Made by a program: the position numbers and the translations under genes | Assembly: GCA_022814615.1 (NCBI GenBank) | Contig: JAKLNE010000028.1 | Span: forward strand, 1 to 64,000 | Length of the DNA stretch: 64,000 nucleotides | DNA from: Waltergamsia citrina | Taxonomy: Eukaryota; Ascomycota; Sordariomycetes; Hypocreales; Bionectriaceae | Direction of reading: 5' to 3' | Shown: in pieces, positions 44,730 to 56,219 of the stretch | Numbering within the stretch: position 1 is the first letter of the stretch | Layout: every line of letters starts with the position of its first letter | Notes under the pieces: generated by a model | Databases searched by the model: none | Seen by the model: only the letters and a program-made list of their open reading frames with translations | Told to the model about the DNA's origin: nothing

Positions 44730-46029
44730 TTAACGACGGACCTTAGTCTCCGCAGGAGGGTCGTAGGCGAGCTTCCTGCTCTTGAGCCAAGCCCACTTGT
44801 ATCGCTTGACCCAGACGCTCAAGGCCCACAGGACGGAGGAAACAACGAGAACCTTCATACCCATCTTCTTGCGCTCGTCCATCTCGGGCTCGGCGGCCCA
44901 GTTAAGGAACTCAACAACATCCTTGGCCATCTGCGAGGTCGAAGCAGGGGTACCGTCCTCATACTCAACAAGGCCATCGTACAGAACACGAGCCATACCA
45001 ATACCGGTGCCAGGGAAGTAAGGGTTAAAGTTCATGCCAGGAGCGACCTGAGCACCAGCAGGGGCCTCCTCAGGGTAACCAGTCAACAAGCTGAAGATGT
45101 AGTTGCAGCCACCGTGACGGGCCTTGATGATCAGACTCAGATCCGGAGGCAGAGCACCGTTGTTGGCAAATCGAGCAGCCTCTTCGTTCTTGTAGGGGGC
45201 GGGAATGTAGTCGGCAAGCTTTCCGGGACGCATCTGGATCTCGCCCTGCTCATCCGGCTCGCCCTCGTACTCGTTGTCCTCGGCCAAAGCCTTGGCCTCG
45301 TCGACGGTCAATACGGTACCAACCAGCGAGCGGTAAGGGATACGGCTGAGCGAGTGGCAGGATGCGCAGACTTCCTGGTAGACCTGGAATCCTCGGCGAA
45401 GACTATAACATGTGAGCAATGCATACTGGATAAGGTGAGCAAATTGGGTGTCTCCTTACGCCTGGTGATCGAAGGTCTTGAACCATTTCTCGTGGACCCA
45501 AGGGTATGCGGCAGGGTGAAGACTAGCAACGGATAGTTAGCTTGATGTTTTGAAATCGAAATTGACAAACACAGCATTTTATGCCTCAGCAGCCAGGCTC
45601 AGCCTAGAGCTTCGGCAAAGCGCCGAATCGATCATTCATGGCACATACCCTTCCTCAGCAGGTGTACTAGCATGAGCCACAGGCCCATACATGTGGTAGT
45701 ACCAGGCAATGGAGCCAACGGCGAGGGTGGTCGAGGCGACGGCAGCAACGTTCAACCGGGTCGGGATAGCTTCGTTCGCGGCGTTAGAGCTGGAGGAGAC
45801 CGCACGCTAATGATCAAATTGTCAGCAATCCACGTCTCCTTGATTTTCTGATAGGGATTGAGGCCATTGCCCTGGCGTCGTGGTGTCGACGGGCTGTTGA
45901 TGCTCTTCCTCGGCAAAGGGACGGCTCAAGGGGACTCGGGGATGCGTGGCATACCTTGGTGACGGTAGTCGCGCCATTTCGCAGCCCATTGAGGGTGCGC
46001 GTCGAGCGCAGGGAGGATCTCGCGAACAT
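44730..46029 (-). CDS. cyt1: Cytochrome c1, haem subunit of complex III
   Basis: Transfers electrons from the Rieske protein to cytochrome c in the inner mitochondrial membrane. Four exons, 46029-45955, 45806-45649, 45522-45460 and 45402-44730, give 322 residues. The presequence is Arg/Ser-rich (MFARSSLRSTRTLNG), followed by a hydrophobic sorting segment (LNVAAVASTTLAVGSIAWYYH) typical of a bipartite signal. Haem is bound covalently at CASCH (111-115); the axial Met lies in GTGIGMARVLYDG. A C-terminal membrane anchor (VLVVSSVLWALSVWVKRYKW) precedes the matrix tail. Short exon 3 (63 bp) encodes HPAAYPWVHEKWFKTFDHQ, well conserved. An in-frame Met at 46068 could lengthen the presequence by 13 residues. 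It shares a 415 bp divergent promoter with rna1. Confidence 0.95.
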
Positions 46030-46444
46030 GACTAGCGAGTTCGCTGCTATCCGCAATGAAGGCCACAATCAGGTAGGTCGGGGATGGCGGTTGGGTATCG
46101 GGGTCGGAGGTCGAAAAGGCTCAAGGCAAGGTCATTCCATTTCGCTACCGTCAGAGAAAATCCAGCGTTCCGAAATGGGCCGATGCTGATTGGCTGAAAT
46201 CACGTGAGCTGATCCAGCTCAGCTCTGTGGAGACGATCGCGAATTTCAGCCACTTTTCTCGAGCCATAACGCCACAATCGCTGCTTCTGTCACGTCCCTG
46301 CAGGCTTGTGTTCATTATGCCCCGCCCCCACTAAGACTTTCTTGCCCTCAGTCCCTCCCTGTTGTTGTTGCCTCTGCCTGAAGTCACTTCTTATTGAAAT
46401 CGTATAAGCACTTATAGAGAGCTCTTTCATTAATAATCTCCATA
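46030..46444. promoter_or_regulatory. Divergent promoter shared by cyt1 and rna1
   Basis: 415 bp. The short words AATCACGTGAGC (46198-46209; CACGTG is an E-box of the type bound by Cbf1/USF-like factors) and GATCCAGCTCAGCTC are visible. CT-rich sequence lies before the rna1 ATG. Confidence 0.55.
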
Positions 46445-47760
46445 ATGACTGACTCCAAGAAGATTTTCTCTCTCGAGGGTAAGAGCTTGAAGCTCGACAC
46501 CGAAGCTGATCTGGAACCTCACATCGCCGCTCTTCGATCACAACAAGACATTGAGGAGGTCAAGATCTTGGGCAATACCTTGGGAGTAGGGGCTTGCAAA
46601 CTTTTGGGAGAGGTCCTTGCTACGCAAAAGAATCTTAAGGTAAATATGTTGCGACGCCGAAAAGGAAGTCGGTTACACAAGCTAACACTGACCAGGTTGC
46701 CAACCTTGCCGATATTTTCACAGGCCGTCTCCTCAGCGAGATCCCCGACGCTCTGTCCGCACTTCTTACCTCGATTCTCAACCTACCGAACTTGAACACG
46801 ATTAATCTTAACGATAATGCTTTTGGTTTGAACGTCGTGGCACCTCTTGTGGCCTTCCTATCGTCCCACGTCCCTCTGCAGCACCTCTACCTCAACAACA
46901 ACGGACTCGGTCCTCACGCCGGTATCTTGATTGCCGATGCCCTATCCGAGGTTCACGGAAAGAAGGAGGCGGCGCGTAAGGAAGGAAAAGACGTCCCTGA
47001 TCTGGAGACAGTCATCTGCGGACGGAATCGCTTAGAAAATGGCAGCATGACTGCTTGGGCAAAGGCCTACGGTCTTCACAACAAGATCAAGGTGATCAAG
47101 ATGGTTCAAAACGGCATTCGTCAAGAGGGAATCTCCCACCTTCTCAGCGAGGGTCTAAAAGACGCCACTTCCCTCGAGATTTTGGACCTCCAAGACAACA
47201 CCTTTACTCTTAGGGGGGCGAGGGCTTTAGCTAAGGTTGTTCCAGCCTGGACGTCGATCAAGGAGCTTGGCATCGGTGACTCTCTGCTGAAAGCCAAAGG
47301 CGGCATTATTCTTGCCGAGGCTCTAGCTGGCGGAAAGAACACCAAGCTCGAGACCCTCCGTCTCCAGTACAACGAGATCACGGCAGAAGGTGTCAAGGGC
47401 TTTGCTGATGCAGCAAAGGAAGCCCTCCCCTCCCTGAAGAGAATCGAGCTCAACGGAAACAAGTTTGACGAGGAGGATGAGTCTATCTTGGCACTTCAGA
47501 CTTTGCTCGAGGAGCGCAAGGAGAAGCTAGCTGGTGACGTTGTGGTCGAGGACGACTGGGGTGTTGACAGTCTCAGCGATCTTGAGGAACTTGACAGCGA
47601 AGAGGAGGAGGAGGAGGAGGAAGAGGAAGAGCCAACCCCCAAGGAGAAGGCGGACAAGCTTATCGAAGAGGCCAAAGAAGCTCAGGAGGAACCAACCGTC
47701 CAGCTCAAGGACCAGAGCGTGGATGCCCTGGCCCAGAAGTTGGAGAAGACCTCGATCTAG
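46445..47760 (+). CDS. rna1: Ran GTPase-activating protein (Rna1/RanGAP)
   Basis: Stimulates GTP hydrolysis by Ran in the cytoplasm and so drives nuclear transport. Exons 46445-46639 and 46696-47760, with a 56 bp intron, give 419 residues. The fold is a leucine-rich-repeat crescent: ILGNTLGVGACKLLGEVLA, LNDNAFG, HLYLNNNGLGPHAG, ICGRNRLENGSM, KMVQNGIRQEGI, LDLQDNTFT and LRLQYNEIT. The catalytic Arg in fission yeast Rna1 (in the FTGR sequence) is kept here as Arg76 (DIFTGR), just after the splice. A strongly acidic stretch of Glu and Asp (about 375-395) and a helical tail close the protein, as in the yeasts. The intron is needed: without it the frame runs into unrelated sequence ahead of ADIFTGR. 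Confidence 0.96.
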
Positions 47761-48316
47761 ATGCACCGCAAGATTGGCATAGACGATACAAAAAATGTTC
47801 TAGAATCATGAAGCGCATTGTTTACTCGATACCCTCTTTGATCAGTTAAATGTACATGCACAGCCGCTACTGCAGACAAGTAACGCTCTGATAATCAAGG
47901 TTCTCAATATAGAGATTGTAATATTCACACTGATCAAAACTATGGACATAAGTTCTCGGTTCATAAGTCGTACCTGTCCACAGGGACAGAAAATCTCATT
48001 CTCTTGACTCAAATACTTCTCGAAATTCATAAGAGAAGGGTTCTATAAAGCTTGGAGAACTCTAGCCCGTTCACAAACTCCGCCTTATGCTCAACTGCGC
48101 AGAAACAACAAACTTGATCCCTAGCGTGGTATTCTGATTCCCAAAAGCAGAACGAAAACAATGTGTTTGTGCAGGAGGTTCACGGAAGCCTGAGCCACCA
48201 GACACCACACAAGTCCATACCGTACTAAGCTCCAATCATACTCCGAATCCACAACCAGTCAGTACCGTTAGTACATGTTGAGGTACGCCGAATTCCAACT
48301 ATCTTATCTATATTCA
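47761..48316. other. Convergent 3' region
   Basis: 556 bp between stops of rna1 and the Gln-rich gene. Nothing recognised. Confidence 0.5.
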
Positions 48317-49105
48317 TTACATAACATCCATGGCGTCTCCGGAGCCCATGCCTCGGAATTGTTCAAAAGCTCCGTAGCTCGTAGCCATGTTGAGCTGCTG
48401 CTGTTCACGGGCATAGTCGGGCCCCATGTTGTAAACAGGGTCGGTAGATTGACTGTAGCCCTGGTTGGCGTATTGATTCTCCTGCTCCCGTCTCATGAGC
48501 TCCTCATAGCCCGAGGCCATGTAGGGTTCACTGTCGGGGGCTAATTGAGGTTGCCACTGGCCGTTGGCTGTTTGGACAGAAATTCCATCCAAGCTCATAG
48601 TCTGTTGTTGCTGCAGTCTTTCGTAGCGTATACGAGCAAGCTGCTCTTCTTGCTCGACAGTGGTGCTGCTCCAAGCTAGAGCGGGGATGTCCCCTCCATT
48701 GTTGGGGGGGCAGATGCTCCAAAGCTCCAGTAGGCGCCTCTGTTGTGCGCGCTCGGCGATTCGGAAGAGCTGGACCTGGGAAGGAGTGAGGGTGCTGGGG
48801 TCGATACCGTGGATACGGAGGATGGTCTCGGATGAGAGATCCTCGCCTGCAATAGGCTCAGATGAGCGCCTTTGAGTGTCGTCGTATCCAGGAGCCTCGG
48901 ATGGCTTTGGGATGTGAGCTGAGTGATGGTAGTGTTGTGAAATGGAGTAAACAGCAGGCTCGTTTGAGGACGGCTGGGGAACGGGGTCTAGATGTCTTGG
49001 GACATTCTGGGCCTGGGCCTGAGCCTCAGGATTAAAGGTGAGGTTCCGGGAAAATAGAGCGGCGAGTTCGTCCTGGGCCTGCATGTTTGGCTGGACGGAT
49101 ACCAT
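48317..49105 (-). CDS. Gln-rich conserved fungal protein of unknown function
   Basis: A single exon of 262 residues. The best-ordered part is at about 88-135: EDLSSETILRIHGIDPSTLTPSQ, followed by VQLFRIAERAQQRRLLELWSICPP, two predicted amphipathic helices. The rest is disordered and rich in Gln, Ser, Pro and Tyr, with LQQQQ, EQQQL and NQYANQGY near the C-terminus. It resembles low-complexity transcription or RNA-binding cofactors. I know no named family. The start is the Met of MVSVQPNMQAQDEL; an alternative Met lies at residue 8. The promoter side is a long gene-free stretch. Confidence 0.78.
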   Translation of the reverse strand: MVSVQPNMQAQDELAALFSRNLTFNPEAQAQAQNVPRHLDPVPQPSSNEPAVYSISQHYHHSAHIPKPSEAPGYDDTQRRSSEPIAGEDLSSETILRIHGIDPSTLTPSQVQLFRIAERAQQRRLLELWSICPPNNGGDIPALAWSSTTVEQEEQLARIRYERLQQQQTMSLDGISVQTANGQWQPQLAPDSEPYMASGYEELMRREQENQYANQGYSQSTDPVYNMGPDYAREQQQLNMATSYGAFEQFRGMGSGDAMDVM

Positions 49106-49683
49106 GATCTGGGATTGGCTGGTCAGCTAGGCGTAACGAAGATGGCGCAACAAGTTTATGTATAGCCGTGTGGGTATAAGTCGACGGTAAATGAGTATTG
49201 CTGTTACTCACTGAGGAGCAAATAGAAGAAAGAAGCGAAAGTCGGTCGATCAGCTAGGCACTGAGTCGAGCGAATATGTCTCTAGAGCGATAAACCGTAG
49301 CGCCCAATATCTCCTCCTAATCAAACCAAAGAGAGATCCGAGGATCCTGAGCGAAGCAAAGTGAAGGCAAGGGCGAGGACAACGTCTGGGTATTTGTAGA
49401 CGCAGGAGAAATAATTTTGTCTATTTCCGCTATTCTAAGGACTTGAATTTGGAAGGAATATGGAAAAGAGAAGAAGACGAAGTGAAAGAAGGGTCTCTCT
49501 TTTGTTCGGGACAAACAATAAAATTGGAAGGCCGAAGGAGGTGCGTGAACAAGGGCGGTCGCGGATTAGTTGGGTTGCGTTGGGTCACAAGACCGGGGTT
49601 TTGGGCTTGGGCACCTGCTGCTAGCACAGTAGCTAACGTGTTAGTTGTCAGTCGCTAAGAGGGCGGGGAAAAGCAAAGCAGTT

Positions 49684-49710
49684 GAGAGAGGAGAGGAGAG
49701 GAGAGGAGAA
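49684..49710. repeat. GGAGA/GAGAG purine repeat
   Basis: Uninterrupted AG-only sequence built from GAGAG units, which can form triplex or unwound DNA and commonly marks leaders in fungi. Confidence 0.75.
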
Positions 49711-50287
49711 AAGTGTGGATGAGCGAGTAATGGACGTCCAGTCGCATCGATGACGGCTGCTTCTGTTGCTGATCCAGTTGTTCAAGGTCGGCGCTTCGGG
49801 AGTGGAAGATCAGGCTCAGGCAGTGTGGCCCGTCCCAAGCCAAACAGTCAATACACATACCTACAAGTACGTATTGGATGGGATGCGAAACCAATCTTGT
49901 CCAAGCGCAGGGGGATGAATGAAGACGTGGTGTAGCGAGCGAGGATGCATGAACCATGCGCCAACTGCCCTGCATCTCACTGCATTTCACTGCACTTTGC
50001 CCACGTTGGAGATTGAAGATGGAGGGGGGAAGAAGCGGGAAGGGTTCCATTGTGAATCGGATGGAGGGGTCGATGGACAGCACCTGCCCCCATCAAAAGC
50101 AGCGTCTTCCACCCCTCCTGCCTCTAATTATTTTATTATTGAATTACTGCCTAGTAGGGACTAACTCATCATCTTGTCATTGTATCCAGGCAGGTGCCAT
50201 GACGCATCCTCAAGATACACCCTCAAGACACACGACGCATGTCACGCTGTCGCATGGCACTTGCCTGCCAGATCTTTCCGGCATCGA

Positions 50288-50317
50288 CTTTTCTTTTCTT
50301 TTCTTTTCTTTTCTTTT
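50288..50317. repeat. (CTTTT)6 tandem repeat
   Basis: Six perfect CTTTT units. Likely length-variable between strains. Confidence 0.9.
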
Positions 50318-51684
50318 CCGAGTCTAGACTTGACCGGTTTCATCTTTACAAAGCATCTTTGTTTCTTAAGGTCTACCTTACCTTAATTCATGTGCAGCAA
50401 GCAATACCAAGGTACTTAGCGCACTTGATGCCGAATTCCAGAGGTCGCCAGTACCCCAGCACGTCTCAGATGCTGCATCACCGACCCAATGACTTGGTGA
50501 CAACACACCCAGGCATACCCTGGGTCACATTACAGCACATCGGGGTTCTCACCACAAAGCACTACCTTGTACTGACTGTTGGAGATCTAAGCAGTTGCGA
50601 CTAGTAGTATCTGCTATCCAGTGGTCGATTCCTTTCTGACCATATTTTACCGCGTGTCTAACCAGTCCTGATATCACACTCCCAGGCCTGTGCAGACCGG
50701 TGGCGGCACATTAAAGTAATGACCACCACTAAATATTATCATCCCACCGAGCCATAAATTTGATGGAAAAACCTGCATAAAACTGATACGTTTGTCACAA
50801 CAGCCCTCAGCACCACGATGGTAGCAAAAGCGGCAAGCAAGAAGCATATGGTGATAGAGCTTGACTTTTGGTGAAGTTTCAACGGGCATCCTGGTGGAAC
50901 AACCCATCTTCTCAGAGAGCTCAGTAGCTACTAAAGCTATGGCTCCAGTTATAGAAGCGTTAAGCCCAGATATAAGGGAATAAATAATCTCAAGCGAAGT
51001 ATCCTGGATGATGCTGCGAAATACACCGGCCAGTTAAGCTCTCGAATGTGGTACCTACAATGTGAGCAAGACACAAGCAGATACAACATGATTCTATTTT
51101 TTTTTATGCAATTCTACCATGCTACTGCTTTAATAGACCTGTCGTGAGAAAAATTGGATATGCATTTACCCGTCAGTGCTTGTAGTGGAAGGCGGCTTCG
51201 TTTAGCAAGTATTTAATCTGAAGCATCGCCGGTGACCAGTGATTTAAGGCTTCTTAACTCCAAGATCCATACAGCCTAGCTAGGGAAAAGCGAATCAAGG
51301 TTTCCACTATCAGAATTTCGAAATTGAACCATGTTTAAATAAATATAACTAACGTCGGATCAGTCTCACAACGCTAGTCATTTTGCTACCAGCTGTATGT
51401 AAGTCGGTACTAGATGTACGTGGGACCCGACTGTACATGTCGTGTAAGCAGGATTCATTATAAGAGAAAGTCTTAACAGCAACGCACTAGAGATATTTTT
51501 TTAACCGATTCATTCCTTCTCCACTCTCCAAGAAGAGTCTCTATCACCTCATATATGTTTTTAACGTTCCAAAATTTGACAACAAATGCATGACTTTGCC
51601 AGACCTAGGTGAGGAAAATAGAGACTCGAAGTTCGCGGGTTGTGGGGGTGGGGCACTCATCTAGCCCGAGTGCCACACTTTTAA

Positions 51685-51698
51685 AGCCACATGTGGCT
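51685..51698. promoter_or_regulatory. 14-bp palindrome AGCCACATGTGGCT upstream of alpha7
   Basis: Equals its reverse complement. It lies about 200 bp before the alpha7 ATG. Further half sites flank it: TGCCACAC (51671-51678) and TGTGGCTGG (51711-51719). This is the layout of a dimer-bound activator site. It shares GCCA/TGGC with the yeast Rpn4 element GGTGGCAAA but is not the same word. Confidence 0.65.
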
Positions 51699-51896
51699 CG
51701 ACATCCAACCTGTGGCTGGAGCACTTGCCCGCAGCCGATGACACTGACTGCAATACGCAGCTCAGGCTGCCTGGTGAGCTAGCCATACCACATACATCCC
51801 ACCTCAAAGACGCAGCTCAGCTCTTCCCCACCACGAAACCTGCCTCACGACCCAAGCACTCCCTGACAAAGAACCACCCCAGAGCTCAGAGGCACC

Positions 51897-52920
51897 ATGG
51901 TCAGTAATTTTCCACTATATATCTCGAATCTTCACGCCTCGTTGTCTTAGGAAAGCTAACTGGGTCTTCCAGACGTCCATAGGAACGGGCTATGATCTGC
52001 TCAACTCCATCTTCTCCCCCGATGGCCGCAACTTCCAGGTCGAGTACGCAGTGAAGGCAGTCGAGAATGGAGGCACTTCTATCGGTATCCGCGCCAAGGA
52101 TGGTGTTGTCCTCGCCGTGGAGAAGGTCATCGGATCCAAGCTGCTGAAACCGGGCGCCAACAAGCGGATCGCTACGATCGATGCCCACGCTGGAGCTGTA
52201 CGAGATAATCCTCACCCCAAACTCTCCTCAGTCGCTCCTCCAGAATACTCATGATATGTTTTACAGGTATACTCCGGTATGGTCCCCGACGGCCGCCACT
52301 TTGTCGACCGAGCTCGCGATGAGGCTTCATCCTGGCGCCAGACACTCCGCTCACCCATCCCCACCGCCGAGCTAGCCTCACGAATGGGCAGCTACCTGCA
52401 AGCCTACACCATGTACGGCTCCGTGCGACCCTTTGGTATCACCGCCATCATTGGCGGCGTAGACTCTTCTTCCAGCCAGGAACATGTCGACGGTTTGGTT
52501 GGCAACGGTCCCAGCTGCGGACCTGGAGGCAAGCAGGCCGGCGAGCACGGAGGGCCCTTCCTCTACATGATCGAGCCCAGTGGTCAGTACTGGGGCTACT
52601 ATGGCGCTGCAACAGGCAAGGGGCGGCAGGCCGCTAAGGCTGAGCTGGAGAAGCTTGATCTGCCGGCTGGCAAACTGTCATTGGAGCAGGCGGTGAAGGA
52701 GGCTGCGAAGATTATCTACAACGCCCACAAGGACAACAAGGACAAGGACTTTGAGCTGGAGATGACGTGGATCAGCGGGGCGGATGGCCCGACCAAAGGG
52801 CGGCACATGGAGGTGCCGAAGGAGCTGAGGGAGGAGGCGGAGAGGCTAGCGAGGGCAGAAGACGAGTCGGATGATGAGGAAGATGACAAGAAGGATGATG
52901 ATGAGAAGATGGAGGAATAG
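51897..52920 (+). CDS. pre10: 20S proteasome subunit alpha7 (Pre10/PSMA3)
   Basis: Forms part of the outer ring of the 20S core and its gate. Coding exons 51897-51899, 51973-52197 and 52267-52920 give 293 residues. As in rpt1, the first coding exon is just ATG; the 73 bp intron starts GTCAGT. The spliced protein begins MTSIGTGYDLLNSIFSP and keeps the alpha-subunit signature (YDLLNSIFSPDGRNFQVEYA). Residues 143-173 (from DSSSSQEHVDG to AGEHGGPF) are an insertion relative to yeast and human alpha7; I recall a similar one in filamentous fungi. The TGKGRQAAKAELEKL helix follows. The C-terminus is long and very acidic, as usual for alpha7. Intron 1 retention would give a 17-codon stop-ended peptide. 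It converges on pol5, 268 bp apart. Confidence 0.96.
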
Positions 52921-53188
52921 ACATCTTCAAGGCACAAAAAAAAAAGACACAAAGCCCCGTCGTGAACGGGGGCGAGCTTGTACAATCACGCGGGCATAGA
53001 ATAATGAAAACTTCTGGACGTCAACGAAAGTCTACTCATACCTGGCACTTCTAACACAGTTGCAACAATTTCGGTGGGCAAAATTTAATCATTTAGCTGG
53101 CGCTTTTTTTAGAAGCCCAAAAGGCGTCGAAGCTAGTCCAACATTATGCTACCCGATAGTATTCGCTTATATGGCTATATACCTTGAA

Positions 53189-56100
53189 TTATGAAGCAGC
53201 AGAGCTCATGAGCCAATTGTTCCAATCAGTAAAGAAGGACGGCTGCAGCTTGATCTTCCCCAGCCACCGCTCTTCTTGAGTTTTGGCATACACGGCCAAC
53301 ACCTGCTTGATTGATGCCGACTCTATATAGCACATGGTCGTGGCAGTGATCAGGCTAGCCGCACTGGCAGCCTTAGCGTAGGCATGAGCATTATCCTGAC
53401 TAGCCTCCTCATGAATCAGGATAAGCGTCCCCAAGAGCTCCTCAGCGTTGCCAATACTAGCCGTCTCTTCCTTATTGCTGCGAGCCTTCTTCAAACTCTT
53501 CTGGAAGTTGAGGATCGTGCCGTAGGCTCTGCTCGACAGTGGCTTGGTGCTAGTAGAACGCATGAGTCTGAGAAGCGGTACAAGTAAGGAGAAAGAGAGC
53601 GGGTTGAGTGGCTCCTGGGTGACGTAGATGTCTAGAAGGTCAAGAATGCGGTGCTTGAAGTTGATTACGGATTGCTTGGCATCCTTCTTCTGCTTGGTGG
53701 CATCGGGCTTGTCTTTGACGCGCTGCTTAATGACTTCGGCAAGCTTGTCATCGAGGGCTAACATCTCAGAATCCGACATGTTTTCATCATCTTCAGATGA
53801 CTCGGCTTCCTCGTCCTTGTCTAGACGGTGACTCCTCAGGATATTGCCCATAACATCGTCGACATCGATACGCCCTGGTTTGTCCTCGCCCTCATCATCT
53901 TCTTCGTCTTCGTCTTCGTCTTCGTCATCGCTCTCGCCTTCTTCATCCGCATCAACGAACTCCACGTCAGAGTCGAGCTCTTCAACTGCAGCATCTGGTG
54001 CGTCGTTGGAATCGTCCTCTTCGTCCTCATCATCAGACTCTGAGCCCCCGTCGACTTCCATGTCTGCGCCGTCGGCATTGAACAGCTCCTGTTGGCCCTT
54101 GGTGCTCTCGCCAGAAGCCAAAGGACCAGTCAGGAGCTCTAGCCCCTCAGCAGAGATATTCGAGGTGAAGGCTTCGAATACTTGTTGCGAGACTTCTCTC
54201 ATCAGAGAAGAAGGCCTAGCCACCATAGATAGCAGTGTTTCTACAAGAAGCTCCGAGCTCCCGGCATCGTCGTCAACTTTACCCTTCTTGACGCGCTGAG
54301 AGAGCTGTTCCAGGTCTTGCAGAACCTCCATAGCGTCAGGGTCTTCGTTGTACAGCTGCAGCACAGCTACAGCGTGGAGCACGGCGAGAGCTTGTGTCAG
54401 TGACTTCTCTGCTTTAGAATTTGCAACGCGCTTGAGCAATTTGTTCATCCTAGCAAGGGCTTCTTCAACAGAGGCTTTGATTTCGGTATCCATGGATGTA
54501 GCGCCAGGATCAATAGATGAGACAGTCTGACAGAAGATGCCAATATCATCGCTGCGACGAATCAACTTGGCGAAAGAAGATTCCAGCCGGTTCCGACACA
54601 GATCACGAATTTGCTCTGTCAACAGGTCTTCTGGGATATCGTGGGATGAGTACGCCAAGCTTGCGAGCTCCTTAATGGGAATGTTCAAAACACGTCCTTC
54701 AGAGTTGTGCAAAGTCTTGCCGAGATAATCCACGTAAGTTCTCAGGACTGTCTGTGCCTCTGTCTTGTTGAGTTTCTTCAGGCGATTGACTGGTCGCTTC
54801 ATGATCTCAAAGCTCTCGGCTTCGTTTCCATTACCGATATTTCGTAGCAGATTGGCGATCGTTTTGGTCCCAGTGCGCTGATCGAAGGCGTACGCTCCGT
54901 TCTTCCCAAACAAACACTCCAGTACGGGTGGTAGGGACGAGGGGTGAGCCGCTACGGCACCTTCGAGGGCATTGAGAGACTTTTCTGCTGCTCGGTTGAG
55001 GAAGCGGTCCTCTTTGGCCGTCTGATTGATCAGGCATGTCAAGAAATTTTTGCTGAAGAGACAGGCGAGCTTGTTTCTTTGCGTTATCAGGCCACTGAGC
55101 ATCTTTTGAAAGACAGCGAAGCCCTTGAACTTCTGACCATCAGTGGCTTTCCTCGAAAAGAGCCCATCTAAACGGGGTTAGCCAAGGTAAGATAGAGGTT
55201 CAGATAATAAATCATATCTTACCATCAACAACGTGGGACCAAAATGGCTCCAGTTCCTCCGCTGTAGTAGATTCTTTGACGTAATGTGCGAGGATAATGT
55301 CCCAGACAAAGTGAAGTTGTGCCGTCCAATTGGGCTGCTTATTCTTCTTTCCATTGGTTTCTTCATCCTGATTCCGCAAGCTCTCCTTCAAGACTGCTGT
55401 CAAATCGCTAAGCGATTTAGTCGACAACGGATCGTTCCATGGCTTTACTTTCAGATCCGGAAAGCGACTCAAGGCTATTAGCCAAATCGCCACGCCCTCA
55501 GGCGTCCTAGCAATGCCAGATTCAGCCACCTTCTCGAGCGTCGACTTGGCCTGTTTTTTGTCCATTTGCTGAATCGCCTGTACAATGACCCATCCACATT
55601 GGGACCTGAGCCATACTTTCTTATAACCGAGCTTCAACAGAAGGTCGAGTATCGTTTGCCACCTCGAGGCCGGAGAAAAGACAATTCCAGATCTCACGAA
55701 ACACTCTAAGCCGAAGAGCTGGCCGAAGAAGTGGTCTCTCTCTTCTTGTCCTAGAATCTGGCCACTTGGGCGAGTCTTGTCCATCAGGAAGCCCAAAACA
55801 TCCTCATACGTCAAGCCCGTGTATTTGCTGTCCGAAAGGTTCTTGGGCCCGTACAATTGGCCCAGTAGCTCTGTGATTACAAGGCTAAAGCCAATGCGCG
55901 ATGCATTGCGCCCGCTTGCCAGGCCGCGGAACAACCGGCGGTCGAGGTGTCGTCGTAGGACAGCTTCAGGAACGCCTTCATCGTCGAGAAGACAAGAAAT
56001 GATACATTCGGCGGCGGCTAGCCTGTCAGTCTCATCTTCGCTTCCGAGAAGCTCGTAGATTGTGCCCTCCCGTCGACGCTCATCGCTGTCCGGGGTCTCG

Positions 56101-56219
56101 ACGAATGGCTTCTTTTCGAATGCGGCGGTGGGGGATGGTTTGTCGACTTTGGCTTTCTTGTTGGGCGCAACGGCCGTCTCGGATGTCTGAGCACCTCTGC
56201 GCTTCCTTTTTCCGCCCAT
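53189..56219 (-). CDS. pol5: Pol5 / Mybbp1a-like nucleolar protein
   Basis: Pol5 resembles B-type polymerases only faintly; in yeast it acts in the nucleolus in rRNA synthesis and 60S/40S assembly. Exons 56219-55223 and 55167-53189, with a 55 bp intron, give 991 residues, close to the family length. It begins with a nuclear-localisation-like MGGKRKRRG, then armadillo/HEAT-like helices: RLAAAECIISCLLDDEGVPEAVLRRHLDR (DETDRLAAAE at the start), FSLVITELLGQL, HFFGQLFGLECFVRSG and FKGFAVFQKML. A very acidic block (Asp/Glu/Ser, about 685-760) and a helical C-terminal region follow. The joined exons read HVVDGLFSRKATDGQKF at the splice. No polymerase catalytic motif is visible, in keeping with family knowledge. 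Confidence 0.92.

Larger units (their letters stand above)
49106..51896. other. Long intergenic region, no gene supported
   Basis: 2.8 kb between the start of the Gln-rich gene and the alpha7 start. Purine-rich repeats lie at 49684-49710, CTTTT repeats at 50288-50317, and AT-rich sequence at about 50900-51600. A perfect palindrome with flanking half sites lies at 51671-51719. No gene fits. Confidence 0.5.

Noticed and set aside
50900..51600. AT-rich stretch as a possible replication origin
   Set aside because: Fungal origins outside budding yeast have no dependable consensus; AT-richness alone is not evidence.
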